Notes under the pieces: model-generated
The model's input: the letters and a program-made list of their open reading frames with translations, nothing else
What the model was told of the DNA's origin: nothing
The model's database searches: none
Shown: piece after piece, positions 6,615-14,302 of the stretch
How positions within the stretch are numbered: the first letter of the stretch is position 1
Layout of the letters: every line of letters begins with the position of its first letter
Program-made: the position numbers and the translations under genes
Origin: an uncultured Eubacteriales bacterium
GTDB lineage: Bacteria > Bacillota > Clostridia > UBA1381 > UBA9506
Length of the DNA stretch: 20,054 bases
Reading direction: 5' to 3'
NCBI GenBank assembly: GCA_902478395.1
Contig: CABSKZ010000012.1
Location: 1 to 20,054 of the forward strand

Positions 6615-9155
6615 TTGGGAGAAATGAGCATTTTTGATATTTTACTTGCGCTGAAAAAACGGCTGCAGACGATTATTGCGTTTGTCATTGTTTTTACGAT
6701 TTTATCCTTTTTCGTAGCGCAGCTGCTGCAGACGTATACGGCTACCCTGCACCTCCAATATAAATTTGAACTGGCGGGAGAGGGCCTCGCTCCGGACGAG
6801 AGTAAACTGAATGTTTATGAAATTATGAACCCCGCGATTATTTCGAGTGCGCTTCGCGAATTGGACCTGGGGTTGGATATAACCGTTGAAGAGATTCGTA
6901 ACCAAATGTCCATCACAGAGGTTGTAGATTCCACGACGACAGAAATTCAAAAGGCATCGACGGAAAAAGGGGAAGAATTTATCGTTAATCCAACGGAGTA
7001 CACAGTTTCGTATACATTTGACGGTTCCTATGGAAGTGAATTTGGAAACCGCCTGCTGTACGCAATTGTTAAGGCATATGACGAACAGTTTGCAGAGAAT
7101 TATTATAACATGACGAATATCGCTAATTTTATGGATAATGTGAATCTAGACGATATGGACTATATGCCGGCCTGTGAATTTATTGAAACAAACCTGAACA
7201 ATATCATTGAATCACTTGAGGGTCTGCAGGAGGGCAATGAAACATACCGTTCGGTCAATACGGGATTGGACTTCGCCACTCTCAAATCCTATTTTGAGAG
7301 TGTGAAAAGCACAGATTATGATAAATACTACTCCAATGTGCGTGCAGGCCTGCTGACAAAAGATAAGGAAAAATTAATCAAATCCTATCAGAATAAAATT
7401 GAAAGCGCCCAGCTGTCTATGCAGACAAACCAAAAGGAGTCGGATTTGTCGCATGAAATGGTCAGCCAGTTTTACGACCAGTATAAGAAAAGCGCGCTGT
7501 ATAAGCAAGCAGTAACGACACAGGGCTCCAGCACCGGTTCAAACAGCGAGAACAAGACGCTGGTCTATGACGAGGACTTGTCAAAGAATATCAATACGTA
7601 TGATGAAATGATGGTTCGGTATGTCAATACCGGAACAGAGGCTTCCAACCTACGGCATGACTCGGAATATTATCAACAGCTGATTACGGCCTTCCAGAAC
7701 GATGGTGTTGACCCCGGAGACAAATTAGAGCTTCTTGCGATCAACGAAAACATCATGAAAGACATGCGCCAACGGATTTCGAAATATACGGCGCTTGCTA
7801 ATAAAACTCTGGCGGATTTTTACGGCGGGAAGACCTCGCAGGATATTATTTATCTGATGGCAGTTGCGGTTACCCCGAACGTATCTGTTTCGCTGGTGGT
7901 TGTGCTGGGATTTGCCATCGGCCTTGCTGTGATTTCCGTTATTTGTATCTTCCTTGAAATGTTCAAACAGAATATGGAAAAGAAGAAGCTGGCGGCGTTG
8001 GCGGCAGACAGCCCACATAGTCACATTACGCCGGAAATGATTGACGGCATGAACTCGCTGGAACGTGCTTTCTACGAGCAGACGCTCCAGAATTTTAATG
8101 AATTTTATTTGCAGTACCAGCCAGTTGTGGATATGGAGTTTAACTGGGTAATGGCGGAAACACTTGTCCGTTGGGACAGTGCGCGGCTTGGACGCGTCAT
8201 GCCTGATGAATTTCTGCCAATTGCGGAAAAATTCGGTTTGTTAGACGTGTTTGGCGTCTGGATTTTCTCAAATGCCTGTCTGCGGGAAAAGGAATGGGAA
8301 AAAGAAGGCTTGAACCATATGATAAGTGTCAACTACTCCGTCAGCCAGATTGAAAGCGATTCCTTTGTGGACAGTCTTTGCCAGGTTATTAGCAAAACAA
8401 AAATCGCCCCGGAAAAGATTTGTTTCGAGATTTCCGGAGGTGGGGAAATCGACGATATCCAATATGTCGCACAGAAGTTTGTCGCGCTCAAAGCGATTGG
8501 GGCCCAGGTTGCGGTAGACCGCTTCGGGGATACGCTCTCCTCGCTGCGTGTCCTGTATGATATCCCGGAGGATATCGTAAAAATCAGCAGGATGTATATT
8601 TCAGACCTGGAGAATTTTGAGAAAACGTCATTCTTGAATGATACGATAGCACTCTGCAAGGAGCAGAAACTGAAAATCTGTATGCTGGGTGTTGAGAATA
8701 CAGAACAAATCAGGCGGCTTAAGGAACTGAAAGTTGATTATATGCAGGGATATTATTTCTCCAGTCCCCTTTCTGCGGAAGAATATACGCTAAGGCTGCT
8801 TTCGGCTCATTCCGTTCCAAAACAGGAGCAACAGGAACCGGAACAGAGCGGAGAAACGATAGATTCAGAAGAAGCGGAGGTACCACAGACAGAAGCAGAG
8901 GAAAGCCAGGCTGCTGTGAAGCCGGAAAAAAGTATGAAAAAACGTGTTTCCATCAAAGTGAAGCCCGTTTCTGAGGCAGAAGCAAAGCAGAAAACAGATG
9001 AGAACAGTAGGCCGGAAGCGCAAGAAAAGCCGGAGAAAATAGCAGAGCCGGCAGAAACGGTATCTGCTGAAAAGGAACCTGTGCCGAAGGCAAAGGTAAA
9101 GCTGGTAAAAAAGCCGAAGCATTCAGAACATTTTAAGGGGAAGGAGGGGAGGTAA
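6615..9155 (+). CDS. Wzz-like polysaccharide copolymerase fused to a degenerate cytoplasmic EAL domain
   Basis: The product is 846 residues from TTG 6615. Membrane segment 1 is about 19-38, the extracytoplasmic Wzz-like domain about 39-420, membrane segment 2 about 421-448, the cytoplasmic EAL domain about 492-732 and a charged low-complexity tail about 735-846. The EAL fold is recognisable from LQYQPVV, the ETLVRW signature (E515), MISVNYSVSQ (N573), CFEIS (E605), AVDRFGDTLSSL (D635, R636), DIVKIS (K656, S658), LGVENTEQ (L691, E694) and DYMQGYYFSSPLS (Q711). First-metal ligands E, N, E, D are kept. The second aspartate of DDFG, the aspartate of KID and the general-base glutamate of EGVE are replaced by R, S and L. 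From known EAL enzymes I infer that it binds a cyclic dinucleotide without hydrolysing it. It ends in TAATG, overlapping the next start by one base. Confidence 0.88.
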   Translation: MGEMSIFDILLALKKRLQTIIAFVIVFTILSFFVAQLLQTYTATLHLQYKFELAGEGLAPDESKLNVYEIMNPAIISSALRELDLGLDITVEEIRNQMSITEVVDSTTTEIQKASTEKGEEFIVNPTEYTVSYTFDGSYGSEFGNRLLYAIVKAYDEQFAENYYNMTNIANFMDNVNLDDMDYMPACEFIETNLNNIIESLEGLQEGNETYRSVNTGLDFATLKSYFESVKSTDYDKYYSNVRAGLLTKDKEKLIKSYQNKIESAQLSMQTNQKESDLSHEMVSQFYDQYKKSALYKQAVTTQGSSTGSNSENKTLVYDEDLSKNINTYDEMMVRYVNTGTEASNLRHDSEYYQQLITAFQNDGVDPGDKLELLAINENIMKDMRQRISKYTALANKTLADFYGGKTSQDIIYLMAVAVTPNVSVSLVVVLGFAIGLAVISVICIFLEMFKQNMEKKKLAALAADSPHSHITPEMIDGMNSLERAFYEQTLQNFNEFYLQYQPVVDMEFNWVMAETLVRWDSARLGRVMPDEFLPIAEKFGLLDVFGVWIFSNACLREKEWEKEGLNHMISVNYSVSQIESDSFVDSLCQVISKTKIAPEKICFEISGGGEIDDIQYVAQKFVALKAIGAQVAVDRFGDTLSSLRVLYDIPEDIVKISRMYISDLENFEKTSFLNDTIALCKEQKLKICMLGVENTEQIRRLKELKVDYMQGYYFSSPLSAEEYTLRLLSAHSVPKQEQQEPEQSGETIDSEEAEVPQTEAEESQAAVKPEKSMKKRVSIKVKPVSEAEAKQKTDENSRPEAQEKPEKIAEPAETVSAEKEPVPKAKVKLVKKPKHSEHFKGKEGR
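7277..7302. repeat. Perfect 10-base inverted repeat inside the Wzz-EAL gene
   Basis: CACTCTCAAA (7277-7286) and TTTGAGAGTG (7293-7302) flank a 6-base loop within the region encoding the extracytoplasmic domain. No T-run follows, so it is not an obvious terminator. Confidence 0.5.
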
Positions 9156-10042
9156 TGAGAAGAAAAGAAAAAAGGGAACGTGTCAAGAGAACGGAAGGAA
9201 AAAGCAGAAGAAAAGGCCGCATTGTCCTCTCCGTCCTTCTTGTGCTGGTCATCCTGTTTGCGGGATACACCGTAGTCGATGACCTGACGGTGAATATCAA
9301 TACCTACGAATATTATGATGACAACCTCCCGCTTCTGTTCTACGGATACCGTATCATGCTGGTGTCGGATTTTCATAATTCAGTTTACAGCGGACAGATA
9401 GCAAAAAAAATCAATCGGGAAAAACCGGATTTGGTATTGTTCCTAGGCGATATGACGACGTTGCCAAACAATGATATCAGTCATTTTATGGACCTTTTGA
9501 ACCGAATTACGGTTGATGTTCCCATCTATGGAGTTTTAGGGAATCACGAGGAATTTTCTTCCCGTAAAGAAGATTTGATTCGTCAGTTTGCCGGCACCAA
9601 AATGAAACTGCTCAACAATGAAAGCATCATTATAGAGCGGGACGGAGCCACTTTGAAGCTGGTCGGCGTAAAGGATATTCAAATGGAGGATGATCAAGTC
9701 AAAGATTCCTGGGATTTGGGACAAATCCGCGACTATTTGAAGGGAGAAGTGACGGGCTCACATTACACGATTTTGGCGTGCCACCGGGCGAACATGTATC
9801 CCTACCTGTCAGATTTGAAAGCGGATTTAATGCTTTCCGGCCATGTCCATGGCGGTGTAGTCCGGCTGCCGGTAATCGGCGGCGTCTTTGACGGAGACGG
9901 AGGGTTTCTGCCCGATTATGACAGTGGGTTGTACACGGAATCTGACATGGCGATGTTCGTTACCCGCGGCTGTGATTTAATACTTTCGAGGCCGCGTATC
10001 AATAACGGGCCGGAAATCGTTAATTTTGTACTGAAGAAGTAG
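9155..10042 (+). CDS. Membrane-anchored calcineurin-like metallophosphoesterase
   Basis: The product is 295 residues. A very basic N-terminus (residues 1-22, mostly R and K) precedes one membrane segment (about 23-42). By the positive-inside rule the catalytic domain should lie outside the cytoplasm. All metal-binding motifs of the family are present: VSDFHN (D72, H74), LGDM (D99), GNHE (N130, H131), ACH (H210) and SGHVHGG (H230, H232). The SGHVHGG form and size resemble the YkuE/LpxG-like group, some of which cleave phosphodiester or pyrophosphate bonds in lipids. Its substrate here is unknown. Location in the operon suggests the lipid carrier or a phosphate-bearing substituent of the polymer. 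It starts at ATG 9155, overlapping the preceding stop, behind AAGGAGGGGAGG (9141-9152). Confidence 0.9.
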   Translation: MRRKEKRERVKRTEGKSRRKGRIVLSVLLVLVILFAGYTVVDDLTVNINTYEYYDDNLPLLFYGYRIMLVSDFHNSVYSGQIAKKINREKPDLVLFLGDMTTLPNNDISHFMDLLNRITVDVPIYGVLGNHEEFSSRKEDLIRQFAGTKMKLLNNESIIIERDGATLKLVGVKDIQMEDDQVKDSWDLGQIRDYLKGEVTGSHYTILACHRANMYPYLSDLKADLMLSGHVHGGVVRLPVIGGVFDGDGGFLPDYDSGLYTESDMAMFVTRGCDLILSRPRINNGPEIVNFVLKK

Positions 10043-10048
10043 GAACAT

Positions 10049-11248
10049 ATGGACAAGAAAAAAGTATTGTTTGTTTATACGGAAATGATTATCGGAGGAG
10101 CTACATCAGCGTTGTTGTCGCTCCTCTGTTCTCTAAATTATGAAAAATACGACGTTGACCTCTTGTTGTATGAGAATAGCGGCGTGCGGCAGAAAGATAT
10201 TCCGGAACGGGTGCGGATTCTTCCACAGGCGAACCGGAGCTGCGCTGGGCTGGCAGGCATTGCCAGAAGGCTCTGTTCACCTGCTTATCTGTTCGCAAAG
10301 ACAAAATCGCTGTATTGGAAATACATAAAAAAGAAACCGCTCAGCGCAATTCAGGTAATGGCGGCATATGCTGCCGGGACGGTTTCTCAGCTGAACGAGG
10401 AATACGACACGGTGATTTCTTTTTTGGAGTTTTGGCCTTTAAATTACGCGGCATTTCGCGTCAAGGCCAAGCACCGGATTTCCTGGATTCACATTGATTA
10501 TAAGCAGAGTACCCTGACAGCCTCTCTGGACAGGGAGGCGTTTGTACGCTGCGATAAAATTGTTCTGGTTTCAGAACAGTGCCTGAAAAACTTTCAGGAG
10601 TTGTGTCCTGAATTTGCGGACAAAGCAGTTTATGCGGCTAATATTGTTTCAAAAGAGTTCATTTGTCAATCAGCCAGGCAGGGGAAGCCAAAGCTGCCTA
10701 GCAAAGCAGAAGCCGCAATCCGTCTCGTTTCCGTATGCCGGATTGATTTCAGCCATAAGGGACTAGACCGCGCGGTGGAAGCAATCACCGCCTTAAAAGC
10801 GGAAGGGCTTGCCGGGAAGCTGCAATGGATTGTGGTAGGGGACGGCGGCGACATGGATGATTTCCGTGCCATGATACAGGATAACGGCCTGTCAGAGTAT
10901 GTTTATCTGGTGGGAAGCCAACTGCACCCCCTTCCCTATGTGGTTCAGGCAGACGCGTTTTTTCTGCCGTCGAGATATGAGGGGAAACCCATTTCCGTTA
11001 CCGAAGCGCAGATGCTGGGAGTTCCGCCGCTGGTGACGGCCTATGAGTCAGCTTACGAACAAATCCGCGACGGGGTGGACGGACTGATATTTGAAAACAG
11101 TACGGCGGGTATCCTGGACGGACTTAGAAAGGTTCTGGCAAAGCCTGCGCTGCTCGAAGAACTGCGCAGGAATACGAAAAATACCGACTACACAGACCAG
11201 CAGGCTGTCCGTTTCATTGACAGTCTCATTGGAGGTGAACTGTCCTGA
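10049..11248 (+). CDS. Glycosyltransferase family 4 (GT-B fold)
   Basis: The product is 399 residues and cytoplasmic. The N-terminal Rossmann domain opens KKVLFVYTEMIIGGATSAL, the usual strand and glycine-rich acceptor-side loop. The C-terminal donor domain shows LVSVCRIDFSHKGLDRAVEA (226-245), IVVGDGGDMD (261-270) and SRYEGKPISVTEAQMLG with the E-x7-E pair E311/E319. It should transfer one sugar from a nucleotide donor to the lipid-linked repeat unit with retention of configuration. The donor sugar is unknown. ATG 10049 is 6 bases after the previous stop, with a weak TAGGA site. The gene's end overlaps the start of the next glycosyltransferase by four bases. Confidence 0.93.
   Translation: MDKKKVLFVYTEMIIGGATSALLSLLCSLNYEKYDVDLLLYENSGVRQKDIPERVRILPQANRSCAGLAGIARRLCSPAYLFAKTKSLYWKYIKKKPLSAIQVMAAYAAGTVSQLNEEYDTVISFLEFWPLNYAAFRVKAKHRISWIHIDYKQSTLTASLDREAFVRCDKIVLVSEQCLKNFQELCPEFADKAVYAANIVSKEFICQSARQGKPKLPSKAEAAIRLVSVCRIDFSHKGLDRAVEAITALKAEGLAGKLQWIVVGDGGDMDDFRAMIQDNGLSEYVYLVGSQLHPLPYVVQADAFFLPSRYEGKPISVTEAQMLGVPPLVTAYESAYEQIRDGVDGLIFENSTAGILDGLRKVLAKPALLEELRRNTKNTDYTDQQAVRFIDSLIGGELS
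11231..11235 (+). promoter_or_regulatory. Ribosome binding site pointing to a CTG start
   Basis: GGAGG lies 9 bases before CTG 11245, inside the end of the previous gene. No ATG, GTG or TTG in the correct frame lies within reach: the first in-frame GTG is at 11413. Confidence 0.65.
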
Positions 11249-12465
11249 ATCTTTTATTTGTTAGCGGCCTGTACCGAAAGGAACGGGAAAAGGAGATTTT
11301 TGCAAAATCAAAAATATTTCCCTATGTTGCGGCGAATACGCACCAGTGGCGTATCTTAAACGGGCTGACGGGGCTGGAGAATACCCAGTGTGAACTGGTT
11401 AACACCGTTTTTGTGGGAACCTATCCGCGCGAATATAAGGATATGTACATTCATTCATCGACTTGGGAAACGAATGGAATACCAGTGAAGGAGGTTGGAT
11501 ACCTCAATTTTTTTGGAGTGCGGTCCATTGCCAGGACAATAGGCGTCTATCGGGATATGGTAAAGTGGTTCCGCCGGCAGAACGGGACAGAAAATTATGC
11601 CTTGCTGTATTCAATGATTACACCGTTTATGCTTGCGGGAGTGCTGGCAAAAAAACGCTGCAAGGGCCTAAAGCTTTGCCTATATGTGCCAGATTTGCCG
11701 GGGTTTTTTATCCAGATGGGCGGTAAAGGTCTGCTTTACCGTTTGCTGAAAAAGATGGATTGCGCTTTGATGAACCGTTTGTTGAAACATATCGACAGCT
11801 TTGCCCTCCTGACGGAAAAGATGAATGAGCACGTCAATCCAGAGCGAAAAAAACCATATATGGTTTTGGAAGGAATCGTTTCCAGCGAGGACGGTGCGGA
11901 GGAGATGGAGCAGGACCTGCCGCCGGACCGTAAAAGCTTTGTTTACACAGGCCTGCTGGACTCCACCTTTGGTGTTGTAGACTTGGCGGAGGCGTTTATG
12001 CTGATTGAGGGAGAGACGTATTCGCTGGAACTGTATGGCAACGGCGAAGCCCTGGACAGGCTACGGGCAATGGCGGAAAAGGATCCCCGTATCCATTGCC
12101 ACGGCGCTGTCCCTCGGGAGGAAGCGCTTGCGCGCCAGCGGGGAGCGTATATTTTAATCAATCCAAGAATGCCCGATAAGGAATTCGTGAAATATTCCTT
12201 TCCGTCAAAGACCATTGAGTATCTGCTTTCGGGCCGGCCTGTCATGATGTTCCGTCTGGACGGCGTACCGGAAGAATATTACGACCATATCATCACAATC
12301 CCGTCATCTGGCCGCAAAGAGATGGCGGAAGCTATGAAAATAACTGCCGACCTTCCCCCGGAAGAACTGAGCGAAAGGGGGAGGCGGGGGAGAGAGTTTG
12401 TCCTGCGGGAAAAAAACGAAAAGCGTCAGGGGCAAAAGCTGGCGGAACTGCTGAAACGGAGCTGA
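11245..12465 (+). CDS. Glycosyltransferase family 4, probable CTG start
   Basis: The product is about 406 residues if it starts at CTG 11245. The first usable GTG (11413) would delete 56 residues, including the opening strand NLLFVSGLYRKE, which is the conserved first strand of the GT-B fold. The frame is open from the TGA at 11236, and GGAGG (11231-11235) is well placed. CTGA at 11245-11248 makes the standard four-base stop/start overlap, with CTG in place of ATG. The donor domain has the SFVYTGLLDSTFG strand-loop (231-243), LELYGNGEALDRL (261-273) and NPRMPDKEFVKYSFPSKTIE (306-325), typical of a capsule GT4 subgroup. It should be cytoplasmic and add one sugar to the repeat unit. Alternatives are a sequencing or true point change of an ATG start. 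Confidence 0.88.
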   Translation: MNLLFVSGLYRKEREKEIFAKSKIFPYVAANTHQWRILNGLTGLENTQCELVNTVFVGTYPREYKDMYIHSSTWETNGIPVKEVGYLNFFGVRSIARTIGVYRDMVKWFRRQNGTENYALLYSMITPFMLAGVLAKKRCKGLKLCLYVPDLPGFFIQMGGKGLLYRLLKKMDCALMNRLLKHIDSFALLTEKMNEHVNPERKKPYMVLEGIVSSEDGAEEMEQDLPPDRKSFVYTGLLDSTFGVVDLAEAFMLIEGETYSLELYGNGEALDRLRAMAEKDPRIHCHGAVPREEALARQRGAYILINPRMPDKEFVKYSFPSKTIEYLLSGRPVMMFRLDGVPEEYYDHIITIPSSGRKEMAEAMKITADLPPEELSERGRRGREFVLREKNEKRQGQKLAELLKRS

Positions 12466-12469
12466 CAAG

Positions 12470-13435
12470 ATGGCGAAGCTGTTTACATTGATGACCTGTA
12501 CCCATAACAATGCAAATCTTCTGCGATTGGCTTTAGAGAAAATGCTTACGCTTGACAGCCTTGAGGATTTTGTAGAAGCAATTGTTGTGGTGGATAACGC
12601 ATCAACAGACAATACGGAGAATGTCGTACGGGAATATATGAAGGAACACCCCATTCTCCGGTATGAATATGAGCCGAAGCAGGGAGTGACCCATGCGCGG
12701 CGGCACGCTGCGGAACTGAATACAGACTGGCTGATTTATGTGGATGACGACAATTTGTTATCAGAAAATTATGTGGAACGGGCAGCTGAACTGGTGCAAA
12801 GAAATCCGAAGGCAGGTGTTATCAACGGTGCGGGGATTGCTGTGCCGATTCCAGGTGAATCTTTCACCCCTCAGGAGCAGAAGCGGCTGGATATTACCGC
12901 CGCTTACCTTGCGTGCTCCTACCCCTCGGAACAATCCTACCGGAACGGGGATAAAAGCATATCGGTTTCACCATACGGCGCGGGGGTGGTTCTCCGTACG
13001 GCGCCGCTGAAGGAGTTTTCGCAGCAGGGCTGGACAAATAATGAAGGCCGGAATGGGAGTGTGCTCACGTCCGGAGAGGATGGGGAAATTATTCGGTTCG
13101 TTCTGAACCAGGGGTATGAATACCTGTTCGATATGGAGATGTATTTTTACCATATTATGCCGAAAAAACGTCTCTCAGAAGATTATTTGTCACGTCTGTA
13201 TCAGGGAATCGGCCACGGAATGTACCGGTTCCATAAAGCATCCTATGGAAGAATGAAAACCATTACGTATTTCCTTGAAAACTGTATGAAGCTGGTGGCT
13301 TTTGCTTTCCTTTCTATCTTGCCGCTGCCGGAATCAAAGAAACTGGATTACCATTTTAAAGCATATTCCTGGAAGGCATATAATACTTGCTTTTTCAGCA
13401 GGGAGAATGAAGAACGTGTGGTGAAACGCTTATGA
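12470..13435 (+). CDS. Glycosyltransferase family 2 (GT-A fold)
   Basis: The product is 321 residues. The N-terminus carries the GT2 pattern: LMTCTHNNANLLRLAL, the nucleotide-binding VVVDNASTDNT (39-49), the DxD-type metal motif YVDDDN (D92-D94) and the base-containing segment SGEDGEI (E203, D204). A hydrophobic stretch near residues 270-290 may lie on the membrane. It should transfer one sugar with inversion from a nucleotide donor onto the lipid-linked intermediate. GGAG (12458-12461) is 8 bases before ATG 12470. It starts 4 bases after the preceding stop and overlaps the next gene by four bases, so translation is probably coupled. Confidence 0.93.
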   Translation: MAKLFTLMTCTHNNANLLRLALEKMLTLDSLEDFVEAIVVVDNASTDNTENVVREYMKEHPILRYEYEPKQGVTHARRHAAELNTDWLIYVDDDNLLSENYVERAAELVQRNPKAGVINGAGIAVPIPGESFTPQEQKRLDITAAYLACSYPSEQSYRNGDKSISVSPYGAGVVLRTAPLKEFSQQGWTNNEGRNGSVLTSGEDGEIIRFVLNQGYEYLFDMEMYFYHIMPKKRLSEDYLSRLYQGIGHGMYRFHKASYGRMKTITYFLENCMKLVAFAFLSILPLPESKKLDYHFKAYSWKAYNTCFFSRENEERVVKRL

Positions 13436-14289
13436 ACGGTGAAACGATTAGCATCATTATCCCTGTCTATCAGGCGGAAAAGACCCTACAGCGCTGCCTG
13501 GACAGCGTTTTGGCCCAAACCTATCCTGATTTCCTCGCCCTGGTTGTAAACGATGGCTCGACCGACCGGACTGCCAGGATTCTGGAGGATTATTGCCGGA
13601 GGGATGAAAGAATCAGGGTATACCACAAGGAGAACGGCGGCGCGGCTTCGGCGCGGAACTATGCGCTGGAAAAGCTTGATACGAAATATGTCACGTTTCT
13701 GGACAGTGATGACTGGCTCGACGCAAACGCGCTGGAGAAATTATACCGGCTTTTAACCAGTTCAGGTGCGCAAATGGCGCAATGCAAATTTTATTATGAC
13801 CATCCAAACGGAGAACAATATATCCCTCATGATTCTTTTGCGGATGGTATGGTAGTTGACAGAAAGGATTTCCCGCGGACTGTCTACAAAAAGATGATGG
13901 CGGGCATCCAGATGAACCATATTTGCCACTCGTTGTTCTACTGTTCGTTATTGGAGGGAATGCGCCTCCCAGAAAATATGGTGACAGGAGAGGATTTGTA
14001 CTTTTTAATTGATATATTTCCGCGCATAAAGCGGTTTGCGTATACGGCTCAGCCGCTGTACCATTACTTCAGGAGAGCCGACGGGCTGACCGGCTCATCC
14101 CTTGGGCTTATGGAAAAGATTCGATGTAATTTTATATTGTCCCGTAAAATTAGTTTATCACTGAAAGTTTGGGGGATGGACACGCCGTGGTACCATATCA
14201 AAGCCTATCTGCGCCTGCCGCGGGTTTTTGTGTCAAAAGCCTACCGGATGATGCGGAATCTAATCATGAAACTGAAAAAAATGCGGTAA
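13432..14289 (+). CDS. Glycosyltransferase family 2 (GT-A fold)
   Basis: The product is 285 residues. It begins with the textbook GT2 opening ISIIIPVYQAEKTLQRCLDS, then VVNDGSTDRT (38-47), NGGAASARNYAL and the DxD-type motif FLDSDDW (D91, D93, D94). GEDLYFLIDIFP near residue 184 supplies the ED catalytic region. The C-terminus is basic and amphipathic (VSKAYRMMRNLIMKLKKMR), which suits peripheral membrane attachment. ATG 13432 overlaps the previous TGA (ATGA). The nearest ribosome site is weak, so translational coupling is likely. It is one of five elongating transferases in the operon; its donor and acceptor are unknown. Confidence 0.94.
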   Translation: MNGETISIIIPVYQAEKTLQRCLDSVLAQTYPDFLALVVNDGSTDRTARILEDYCRRDERIRVYHKENGGAASARNYALEKLDTKYVTFLDSDDWLDANALEKLYRLLTSSGAQMAQCKFYYDHPNGEQYIPHDSFADGMVVDRKDFPRTVYKKMMAGIQMNHICHSLFYCSLLEGMRLPENMVTGEDLYFLIDIFPRIKRFAYTAQPLYHYFRRADGLTGSSLGLMEKIRCNFILSRKISLSLKVWGMDTPWYHIKAYLRLPRVFVSKAYRMMRNLIMKLKKMR

Positions 14290-14302
14290 AGGAGGAAAAC
14301 GA

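Noticed and set aside
8807..9376. Minus-strand frame of 189 codons opposite the tail of the Wzz-EAL gene
   Set aside because: Its product is a serine/phenylalanine/cysteine-rich string that mirrors the E/K/A/P-rich tail on the plus strand. It is a by-product of biased codon composition.
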